Source of the DNA: Agrocybe praecox
Lineage: Eukaryota > Basidiomycota > Agaricomycetes > Agaricales > Agrocybaceae
DNA length: 64,000 bases
Direction: 5' to 3'
NCBI GenBank assembly: GCA_964017145.1
Contig: OZ024852.1
Span: forward strand, 745,945 to 809,944
Position 1 is the first letter of the stretch; the number at the start of each line of letters is the position of its first letter. A program made the position numbers and the translations under genes. Shown here piece after piece: positions 55,048 through 64,000 of the stretch. The notes beneath the pieces were generated by a model. The model made no database searches. It was not told the DNA's origin and saw nothing but the letters and a program-made list of their open reading frames with translations.

Positions 55048-56248
55048 TCGTGGGTTCAAAATTCTTCTAAATGAAAGCCAACTTGTATATAAGAGGGAAA
55101 TTCCTGAAAGGAGGAGACATGCAATGAGGAGCAGCCCTTGTGAACGTTTTCTTCGAGGCAAGTTGTGAGAGTCTGTGAGACGCGTTTAGCACGCGACGTT
55201 TGTGATTGATTGACATCGGCTTCAACACGTGGTAGACGCGTCGCGAATGAATTCCTTGCCATAACCTGCAGGCGTCGTCAATGTCGACTTCGACTGCTAG
55301 TTGTACACCTTGTCGTGTCATGGTGGCTGCAGAGGGTTTTGAAACCCGTTTTGCCTTTATTCTGTCGTGGTTGGTCCCATCGCTGGCAAACCGAAATGGA
55401 ATCAACGACTTGGCCAGATTTTGTGTCCTTCATTTCCTTTCTTTTCGTTTGAAGACTGGCAGAAAGGTCGAGGATGATAGATGATACAGCATAGAGGCCT
55501 CTTTGAATCGATCGAAAGACAACACAGCAATGTAGTGGTCAAGAATTAAAAGACGGAAATTCAAATTCCAGAACACGTCTCAGCCAGTCGTACGTTAGGG
55601 TTAGGGTCGACTCTGTTCGATGCCGTCGCCGACGAGAGGGTTTTGACAAATTACCATACACCTCACATATGTATAAATCCGACATGAGTACACCGACCTT
55701 CCAATGCAAATCCGACCAAATGGCTGATGCCAGATACTGCGGGTTTACCGGAAATGACTATATTCTCAGCGCATTGCAGAGTGATAACAGGTGGTTGTGG
55801 ACCGGACTCCGAGCCATTCTGCACAGACTTCTTTACAACGAGTAAAAAGTAAGTATAATTCGTAAATATATTTGTGCCGTAATCGTTTATTGTCTTTTGA
55901 GCGCAGCAGAGCTGCGATAGCTGGCTAGCACACCTCATAAGACAGATATCGAACGCTGAACATTGTACCAAGTCCAAATACCGCGGGCACAGTTATTTCG
56001 CTGGATTTCGACTCTAAAATCGCCTCCAAGACAAGGCTGAGCCGCGTGGGAACTTGGGCTTAAATAACCTGCGGCACAGTCTGCCCTACCTGGTGTTTAC
56101 TAGCGGTTAAGAATGCGATGAACATCATTGCTACGAACAGTCGAAACACCAGTTTCCTTGCCTCCCACAAAACAGAATCGTGAGCAATATCTCTCCTATT
56201 TGATGCACAATTACCCATGCTGGGTCAGTTTATAGCATACATCTAGGC
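55048..56248. other. Intergenic, no supported gene
   Basis: Contains the upstream region of the RING gene and of the F-box gene at 56249. Two TTAGGG units stand together at about 55597-55612. Nothing else is recognised. Confidence 0.35.
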
Positions 56249-57895
56249 ATGCCGTTCAACGATAATCAAACATTCATTGATAATCTGCCAGACGAAATAC
56301 TGGGTGCCGTATTCTTCCTGAACACCGAAGCAAAAGACGATGGCATTGACACGGCGTATAACACGGTCAAAGTGACAATCCTTGTCTGCAAACGGTGGCA
56401 TAACATCGTTTTCGACTACCCTGCTCTCTGGGGTCGCGTAATTAACTACCAACGGGACAGTCCTGGCAAAATTGAAGAACTTTTACGTCGGACGAAAACG
56501 TCACTGATCGATGTTGGTGCAGATTCGATGGTTAATCATGTGCGCATGCGAGACTCGCGCGGTAAAGTGGTGCTTGGGCATATCTTCGACCATGCCTCAA
56601 AAATACGGACTCTCAACTTACAGATCACATTCTCTCCATGGAGATTTATCTGCAAACGCTTCCTTCAGAACCCGGCGCCAAGATTGGAATATTTAAAGTT
56701 GGATACGTCGTGTCCTTTTCCAGATTGTCTCTTTCCAGACTCTCTTTTCGCGGACCAAGCGCCTAAACTACGGAAGGTTCACCTACAGAGATGTCTCATC
56801 AACTTCTCTTCCATTGTCCTGAGCAACCTCACAGCATTGACCGTGATGGATATTTTAGCTCCTTCCGTCATCATGATGAATAGGGCTCCTGACCACCCCC
56901 TGAAGATTGCACCCACAGTCGAGGGCTGGCTTCGAACTCTTGAAAATATCCCATCGCTTCGATATCTTACGATAAGCAACGCCATCACTCCACAGAACAG
57001 CGACATTGATCCCCTGCTCAAAATTAGGCTCTCTAATTTACTTTTCTTGACTGTAGGCGCCAAATTCCAAGAGGGCACTGCACTCCTCGAGCGGCTATCT
57101 TTACCACCTTGTGGAATCAGGCTACGTTTTAGCTACGACAGGTCTCGTCCTGGAAATGAAGACACGAAACTATTACACTTCCTCAGCAGTTCCCTCTCGT
57201 CGTGGCCTCGAGATACGCAGGGTCGTTATCTGCAGGCAAAGATTTTGAGCGGAAACAGGGTTCATTTCGGTAACTCCAGACGAGTCGGACACGTGTGGGA
57301 CATGACAGAGGCAGAAGTGGTTGAAGAACATGCACTGAACTCGGCTGATCCGTTGCTCTGGTTGGTCCTTTCCTTCGACAACACGGGAGACAGTCTGCAG
57401 TTCTTTGACCGCCTTCTAACGCTGTATGCAACAACGTATCCGACAACAACTTCACTGGACTTGTGGGTCGACGAAGAATTTACGAACGCAGCGACCATTC
57501 ATGCGAATGGACTACCTGTCCTTCCATCTCTGAGCATTTTACGCGCATTTTCTGCCGTGAAAGTTCTTGACCTCCTTGAACGATCGCCTATTACTTTCCT
57601 CCCATTGTTGGAAGCGCTCTCCTCTGACTCGGAGACACCCTTTTTCCCTGCCTTACGCTCCTTGCGGCTGACGCGGACAGACGTCGATTATGAGCCAGGA
57701 TCATACGTTGCAATCCTTGCATTTATACGCTGGCGAGCAAAGATTGGTGTACCCCTTACCGACTTGGACATCGTCGGTGGGAGGATTAGCGACAGCACTT
57801 CAAGGGCTCTGGAAGAGGTAAATGTGAAAGTCATAAAGAGCGTATTGGGTGCAAGATGGGAAGATTCTGAATCTGATACAGATTCGGACGTGTGA
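56249..57895 (+). CDS. F-box protein, intronless
   Basis: A single exon of 548 residues. ATG 56249 is followed by an F-box at about residues 8-60 (FIDNLPDEILGAVFF; VTILVCKRWHNIVFDYPALW). The remainder has irregular leucine-rich features (PRLEYLKLDTSCPFP, LRKVHLQRCLINFSSIVLSN, SLRYLTISNAITPQ, FPALRSLRLTRTDVDYEPGS, LTDLDIVGGRI) and an acidic end (DSESDTDSDV). It is typical of the large Agaricomycete F-box families thought to serve SCF ubiquitin ligases; no substrate can be named. It is unrelated in sequence to the F-box pair at 19-24 kb. Confidence 0.88.
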   Translation: MPFNDNQTFIDNLPDEILGAVFFLNTEAKDDGIDTAYNTVKVTILVCKRWHNIVFDYPALWGRVINYQRDSPGKIEELLRRTKTSLIDVGADSMVNHVRMRDSRGKVVLGHIFDHASKIRTLNLQITFSPWRFICKRFLQNPAPRLEYLKLDTSCPFPDCLFPDSLFADQAPKLRKVHLQRCLINFSSIVLSNLTALTVMDILAPSVIMMNRAPDHPLKIAPTVEGWLRTLENIPSLRYLTISNAITPQNSDIDPLLKIRLSNLLFLTVGAKFQEGTALLERLSLPPCGIRLRFSYDRSRPGNEDTKLLHFLSSSLSSWPRDTQGRYLQAKILSGNRVHFGNSRRVGHVWDMTEAEVVEEHALNSADPLLWLVLSFDNTGDSLQFFDRLLTLYATTYPTTTSLDLWVDEEFTNAATIHANGLPVLPSLSILRAFSAVKVLDLLERSPITFLPLLEALSSDSETPFFPALRSLRLTRTDVDYEPGSYVAILAFIRWRAKIGVPLTDLDIVGGRISDSTSRALEEVNVKVIKSVLGARWEDSESDTDSDV

Positions 57896-58713
57896 TTCAA
57901 ACTCAAGTCTCAAAATGCAAGTTCTGCAACGAACTAGCTTGAAGTAATATGCATCACCCTTGGACACTCAACCTGAATATAAATAAATGCCCCTTTTCCT
58001 TCAGAGGGCTGTGGATAGATAGGAAGTTTGCGATCCCCACTATAGTACGTGGCCATAGAAACTATGCAGGTACTTCCCTGTACTTCCTTAAAGTTCCTTT
58101 TAATTACGTACCGACGTGATAATTTGAATATAGTTCAAAATTGTTTACCCCTGGGAAAAGATCCAGCAATCCATCATTTGGACTATGCAACTGTTAATCA
58201 TCATGTGTAGAGGCATCCGTAAGATATTACAATTTATAGCCCGTTCTGCCCGAATTCTTCCACTGCTTACATTCGGCGCGCCCGCATTGCGCAAGGCGCA
58301 AAGGCGCTTCTAAGGAAAAAATATCTTCAATCGCACATCAGAAAGTGTGGCAAAAATACGAACGATATGGCACAGATGACAGACCCAACATCATACACAT
58401 CCCACAGTCGGTTTTTTTAGCCCCCAAGGGATGGTGACGGAATTGTTTGATGGCCAACATGCAGTGCCTTGGACAACCCCAAGCGGGTTTCATCCCCTTC
58501 CCAACGGGACGGGAAAAGGCAAAAACAAAACAAACTGACAGTTTTCGGCTTCAGGCAATGTATAGATGTGGATCATGATGGTAAACATGCATATAGCCGG
58601 TCAATATTTCTTCTTTTGTTATTTTGTTCGCCCTTTTTCTCAAGCAGACTCCTTTCGATTTCTTTTTCTTTTCTTTTCACGTCTAGGACGTTGAGGCTGG
58701 CGGACTGGAATCT
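57896..58713. other. Intergenic and 5' leader, no gene seen
   Basis: AT-rich spacer, then a CT-rich run (about 58605-58680) typical of a fungal promoter or 5' UTR just before the membrane-protein gene. Confidence 0.4.
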
Positions 58714-60248
58714 ATGGCGTCATCACGGCTGGTTGTTGTTGACGATAGCGATAGTAGTATTTTCTACTCCAAAACCTGGTTTGTGAATACTAGTACGAGG
58801 CGAAAGGACAATCAAGGGAATTTCGGGGCGGTACTCAAAGGGACCTTACATGGGACCAACACCAACGGAAGCTTCACGTATAATTTCTCAGGTATGCAAC
58901 AGCTTTCTGGCTTTCTTTTGAATATACTAAAGTATTTATCATCTCTATTCCCTTTCCCAATTCTTCGGAACTCTTTTCAGGTACCCAAATGTTTGTATAT
59001 GGGACCATAAACATGACGGACTCAGACCCCACCTGGAATTGCATCGTAGACGACCAAAATATCGGTGCAATGAACCCATTTCAATTCGTCGAGAATAATT
59101 GGCCTTTATGCTCAGCGACGAATCTGACTAATGGGCCTCACACTCTTACTGTCAATGTCAAAAGTAAAGGACAACCTTTCCTCTTTGATTACCTCCAATA
59201 CGCTCCTTCCAATCAAGACGATGCGCTAGCAGGCGCACTTGTCCAAGTCCCCCGAAACGATCCGGCCATTCAGTACGATGAGGGCCTCTGGGAACCTCTG
59301 GCCAAAATTGCAATGTTGACAAGAACACGAGGTTCTTCTATGACTTTCAACTTTACAGGACAAAGCGTTGCGTGGTACGGTGTGATACCCACCGATTTCC
59401 CTATCCAGCCTTCATTGGCAAGCTATTCCATCGACGGTGGACAACCCACACCTTTTGCACTCAAAGGATTAGGACCGACCGATGTGGCCGAATACAATCA
59501 AAAGATGTTTGAAGTCGATGACCTGCCCTACGGCACCCACACCCTTAAAGTGACTTTTGAAAGCGACAACACAACCACACCATTAACGCTTGAAAATCTA
59601 CTTGTGCAAAACGGTACAGTCACCGCATTCCCGTCATCCACGACGACGAATAGTACTGTTCCTGCTGTTTCGGCACTTGAAGCAACAAGCAAGAGACGAG
59701 TGAACGTGGCTGGTATAGTGTGCGGAGTCTTGGCCATCTTACTACTCGGTCTCCTTCTCGTATTTGTATTCTTCCGCTATCGAAGACGAAAAAAGGGAGA
59801 AACGCAACTTTTCCCCAATTCTTTTACGTCCCCACTCAAACGTTTTACTCGACCAAGAACACCCCGCATGAGGCAAATGTCTACGCTCGACCTCCTCGAA
59901 GTGTCTCCAGCAGATCTCGCACCTTCTCGCACTCCTGCCTTGGCGGCTCATAACTCCATACCGCCCGCCACACGCACACTCCCTCCTGAAGGATATTCAG
60001 GTCAGCCAGGTCCATCGAGGAATTTTGAAAACGTCGAAAATTGGATCCAGCAGCAGGCGGGTGGTTCTCGGCCGCGAATAGATAAGCAGCAAGCTCGCCG
60101 AACTGAGCCACCGCCTCGATCCCCGCCCCCACCCATGTCCGAAGCAATAGACGAGAATGCGTCTTACTATGGAGGCTATCAGACTTGGGGACAAGCGAAA
60201 GAAATGGAAGCCAAGTTGAGTGGGAAGCAGCGGATGTCCTACATGTGA
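58714..60248 (+). CDS. Single-pass membrane protein with glycosylated outer domain
   Basis: Exons 58714-58891 and 58981-60248 give 481 residues. The start is MASSRLVVVDDSDSSIFYSK. Two similar beta-rich outer domains follow with many N-glycosylation sequons (NGSFTYNFSG, NMTDSD, NLTNGPHTLTVN; MTFNFTGQSVAWYG, YGTHTLKVTFESDN). A Ser/Thr stalk (SSTTTNSTVPAVSA) leads to one membrane helix (VAGIVCGVLAILLLGLLLVF), a basic stop-transfer RYRRRKK, and a Pro/Arg-rich cytosolic tail ending QWGQAKEMEAKL-like residues and RMSYM. No cleavable signal peptide is obvious, so topology is inferred. This architecture is common in Agaricomycetes; a surface sensor or adhesin role is possible but unproven. Confidence 0.85.
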
Positions 60249-61629
60249 TTCCCTCCCCCTTCGTGCCCTTTAAAGTCACTGTTGCACATGCTATCGCCGA
60301 ACATTTTCTGCCCTTTGCCTTTCACTCATACCTACCTAACCACCCACACTCGTTTCGAGATTACATACTACTACCGTTATACCCGTGCTATCCTTGCTAT
60401 CCTCTTTCCTTTACTTACGCCTTGTTATTAGCATTATTTCATGAACTAGGGCTGCTGTACAACACCATACTTGAAAAGAAGTGGTCATTCCTTTTTAAAT
60501 GCTTCTTTCCTTCGTATGGTTTTCCTGAGAACGCTTTTTAAAAGACCCATTTTCGAAGCGCTGCTTTATGTAGGAAAGGAAGGACATCCGCCCTTGTGCG
60601 GCTCGTTTTAGTCAGTCCTATAACGCTACAAACGACTCTGGGTCAGTGGGCTTCCGCGGACTCCCATAATACAGCCAAGTACATATACTTCACCACTATT
60701 GGTAGCAGGTGCCGGTGAGATCCTAAAAGTTGAACGTTGGGCCGAGCCCATTACCGAGTCATCGGATCTGCGCTTTTACTGCCCGTCGGTGAGAATGGGA
60801 TTTAACTATCACTCGAGTACCCCCTCAATGGCTGGAGGGTGCCTCGAGTAAAAGTAACAATATGTTGCGATGCTCGTCAATATTTGGGGTTGGAGGCCTC
60901 CTGCCAACATAGGTATGAGGATTAGAAATCGACGCTTCATATTAAACCCTCACCGCTCCACCAAATGCTTTTGAACGGCAGTTTATTTAGTTGCATCTCT
61001 TATGTTAATGACTTGGTGGTAGATAAGCGAGCGCCTCTATCGTTAAGAATGTTAATTAAGCGCCGTAGGAAAGAGGGGTCAATGCTTCCGCTCGTAAGGC
61101 TGCATATCTAGATAGCTAATTGGAATTGGTTAAAATCAATCTAAGTTTCTATGTAGCTTCGGCATCCCACGATACATTGATATATCATGATGATCCCAAC
61201 AAAACTAGATGAAGGCGCTTGAAAGTTGATACTGAATCATGATATCATAGGCTATCTTAACTCAATACTGATAATGGGAGTTGATTGTCAGAGCTATTAC
61301 CTCGAGTACTTAGATTTGTACGAGAAAAGGTACAGTTGCTCTTTCTGCAACCCAATCGTAATAAATAGAACGGACACAGCAAAATCCAAGATGCGTCATG
61401 TGCAACACAAGTTCTATCAAGAAAGCTATAGCCTAACCTGGGTCCTTTGATTGAATTTCTCATCTCATTTCTCTCGCCACTCGAAATTTCTCTTAATCCA
61501 CATTACGACCATCTCTACAAGTGTCAGGTTAATAACGCTTAAGCTTTAACATTAAATCAAGCATTATTCCTGTTGCTGATTTGAGCTGATTACTCAGGAC
61601 CATCCTATTGCACTGGTTGACCCATCCAT
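60249..61629. other. Intergenic with one imperfect inverted repeat
   Basis: No gene recognised. An inverted repeat is described separately at 60812-60850. Confidence 0.4.
60812..60850. repeat. Imperfect inverted repeat (hairpin potential)
   Basis: ACTCGAGTACCCCCTC is followed, after a loop of about 8 bases, by GGAGGGTGCCTCGAGT, giving arms that pair at most positions. It lies about 570 bp after the membrane-protein stop, too far for an ordinary 3' end signal. Confidence 0.5.
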
Positions 61630-63056
61630 ATGTTATCCATCCAAAGAAAGAGCGACTCATGCGTTACAGAGAATATCGAGGTTCCAGAAGAGATTCTTGA
61701 TCTTATTATGGACGAGCTGGGAAATGTACGCTCGCCACGAAGGCTGTGGGGATCAGAACCTGAACCACAGGGGAGGTTAGCGCTTAGGGCATGCCTCTTC
61801 GTATCGAAACTCTTTCGACGATACGCGTTGGCACGACTCTTTAATCACGTCACAGTCTCAAATGGGTTCTTGGGACGGGACAATAATCACCTTGCATTAC
61901 TTCACCAAGTTGTGAAGCCACTTTCATTCCGCTCGACGCTTGGCGGCGTCGGTCCATATATCAAGGAAATCGTATTTCGGTTTACAGCCGGGCCTCTCGA
62001 ATATGCAGATCTGGTCTCCCGACCACTACAACTTCACTGGGATAGGTCCGTAGATTTAGATCTAAACGCGTTCTTCGCAAAACGGGAACTGGTGATGCTC
62101 ATCAATGAGCTGAACCAGAAGGAATACGGCGTTCGGTGTTTTACTTTAGATTTATCTTCAACTCTCAGAGGACAGAGGTGGCCCAAATTTCCACAGAACC
62201 TGCAGAGGGCCATTCAGTCCCTCCTTCTCTCTCCGCATCTGAAGTCGTTGGATATAAGGGGCGTGGCACAGCTGCCTCCTACCTTTCTCACAGGATCCAC
62301 CGTTACGGATCTTCGATTGCAGGCGTTTAGCGATCATGTCGACTTTTTGAATAGTCGATATATTGCAGAGGGCCTTCTTGTTACTCCCCCAGAGTTAACG
62401 ACGCTGTACACAGACAATACCTACCAGTACCGAAATCCATCGAAACTCAAGGTTCTGACTGCGCACAGTGGACTTGGAAATTTCCAGACCACTCTGAGCA
62501 TCATACAGGCGTCTTCTGGCTTATTGGAACGTCTACACGTTATTTATCATGGTAAGTTTCAAAGTATATAGTCACAATATGTGGCATACTTATTTTTCTG
62601 AAAGATAAATCCGAAATATTCCTCAAATTGCATCCTGGATTTCGAGTGGACTTGTTACCCCATCTCAAGAGTTTCAAATACCACCAGTATTTGACCAACC
62701 AAGTAACACCACGTCGACCACTATACCTCTTCTGTCAGATTTTGGATGCGTCTAAGTCTATGACACAACTTGAGGAAATAGACCTCCAGCTTGTCTTTAC
62801 GCATGTGGGGCAGAATCATGGGTATTTGATCCAAGACGATCCCGGCTGGGAAAGGCTTGATACGCTCTTATTCAGACATGATGCATATCCGGTCCTCGAG
62901 CGCTTATCTCTTACGATACTCATGCATATAGATAAAGATTTCCATAGTCTTTTTGAGGATGATTACCACCTTACTGTCGCTCGTGATATAGCGGAGAAAT
63001 CTTTGCCTCGTGTTTCACGGACAAAGAACCTCGTTATTGACGTGCGCTCGGTATAA
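61630..63056 (+). CDS. F-box-like protein
   Basis: Exons 61630-62551 and 62605-63056 (intron GTAAGT...GAAAG) join in frame to 457 residues. The N-terminus VPEEILDLIMDELGN, then RACLFVSKLFRRYALARLFN, is the usual form of the F-box in this class of basidiomycete proteins. The rest has leucine-rich spacing (GPYIKEIVFRF, LLLSPHLKSLDIRGVAQLPP, STVTDLRLQAFSD, YPVLERLSLTILMHI). It probably acts in ubiquitin-ligase substrate choice; no target known. Confidence 0.8.
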
Positions 63057-63767
63057 CAGAGAAAGCTATATACTGCTATTCTAGTTACATATTTTATTTA
63101 ATACACATCGGAGATGTGAGATACTACTTTTCTCGCCCAACGTTAATGAGATTGTGCATATCTCGATAAGGAAAAAGTTAGACCAAATTAGGTAGACCAA
63201 AAGTGGAACCTAATTCATGGGTAATTTAACTGACTACTGCTACGGGAGCGCCCCATTCAAATAAATATGTCGTCAAGTAGTCTTTTTGCAGTTTTTTCTG
63301 ACAGTCTTCGCCCAGTCATTCAATAGAATCAAAATCAAATCTGGTGGCAAGAATTAGTCGCACTCGCGGAGTTTGTAATCGGGGTCTAAACTTCATAAAC
63401 TATAGCGCTTTCTTGTTTCTTGTTCATCATCAACGTCCTAGTTTCAATTCTCTCACTAACGTTGACTCGCACAACACAGATAGTTGCTCACCATGAAAAA
63501 ATCTGTATTTCAGGAAACGTAATCGATCATATACCTGGGAAATCTACCTGACAACCGCGGGTTAAATCTGGAGTGATGACTCGAACGACCAGACTGTCCA
63601 CGCCCTTTGTCCTGTTAATAAAGAAACCAAGGGTCTTCGACTGCAACATCACAAGTTAAATGGCGAAATATGTAGGAGATAGATCTTCAACATCCTCAAG
63701 TAATGTGAAAGTTGAGTACTGCTTCTTTGTAGTGTATTTGTAGCGTTACTAACGCGGCGAAATAACA

Positions 63768-64000
63768 GGCGAATTATCATTCTTCTACAAATCGCCTGCC
63801 AACGAAACGGACGTGGAATTCATCTCGTGCTTATACGAGGATATTCTTTGGAGAATATTCATGGAGAATACTGTCTATTCCTCAACATCTGACGGTCCGT
63901 TGTCAATCGCCCGTCGCACTTCTCAAGTATGCAGGCGATGGCGCGCTATCATGTTACGGTCCTCTACCATTTGGGGGCGATTGATATCCTTGGAAGAACT
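63768..64000 (+). CDS. F-box protein, 5' part only (runs off the window)
   Basis: After a likely acceptor (AATAACAG at about 63760-63767) the frame reads GELSFFYKSPANETDVEFIS, then YEDILWRIFMEN and RTSQVCRRWRAIMLRSSTIW, the F-box core with its Trp-rich end. The frame is open to the last base. The first exon and start codon lie somewhere upstream and were not resolved. Confidence 0.65.

Noticed and set aside
55597..55612. TTAGGG pair as an interstitial telomere repeat
   Set aside because: Only two units; too short to distinguish from chance, and unlike a telomere-fusion scar.

Overview
The window looks like nuclear DNA of a basidiomycete fungus, most likely a mushroom-forming Agaricomycete. 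Genes carry many short introns (mostly about 45-65 nt, GT...AG). They encode typical eukaryotic proteins such as ribosomal protein uL5/RPL11, ESCRT-II VPS25 and a HIRIP3-like histone chaperone. F-box, BTB and HGD-type kinase-like proteins of the kind expanded in Agaricomycetes are numerous. I saw no rRNA, tRNA, CRISPR array or autonomous transposon. Exon boundaries were worked out by hand from reading frames, splice signals and comparison between copies.

The left half (about 1-36 kb) is accessory and duplication-rich. It holds a kinase-like family with one pseudogene (1-969), three longer copies (14775-16344 minus, 16762-18309 minus with a nonsense codon, 30026-31588 plus) and a fifth relic (about 18480-18690). 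Interleaved is a family of secreted low-complexity proteins: an intact Lys/Val/Gly/Ser repeat protein (5951-7703), a four-repeat single-cysteine protein (13320-14019), a disrupted Lys/Thr/Arg/Pro repeat gene (31825-34633 minus) and its further decayed relative (2133-3588). The first three share a core-promoter/leader arrangement: a TATA box, then AGCTGGYCTCA about 35-38 bp downstream, then a GCGTTG element. Two nearly identical F-box genes (19272-20168 and 22700-23713, minus) and several other local duplications also lie here. Two less familiar genes are a two-exon membrane-anchored protein (10551-11257 minus) and an unrecognised five-exon gene (28328-29230).

The right half (37-64 kb) is conventional and gene-dense. 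In order: a flavoprotein monooxygenase (37106-39195 minus), a HIRIP3-like chaperone (40301-42158 plus), a secreted GH35 beta-galactosidase (42272-46904 minus), VPS25 (47304-48096 plus), a BTB protein (48276-49291 minus), a RING protein (49863-50807 minus), RPL11 (52674-53379 plus), a RING/coiled-coil protein (53675-55047 minus), an F-box protein (56249-57895 plus), a type I-like membrane protein (58714-60248 plus), a second F-box-like protein (61630-63056 plus) and the start of a third F-box protein running off the right edge.

The strongest candidate for something undescribed is the left-half secreted family. Its members keep the same 5' leader element, signal-peptide exon and, in the low-complexity members, the same short C-terminal exon, while the middle is replaced by quite different basic repeats. 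The function is unknown.
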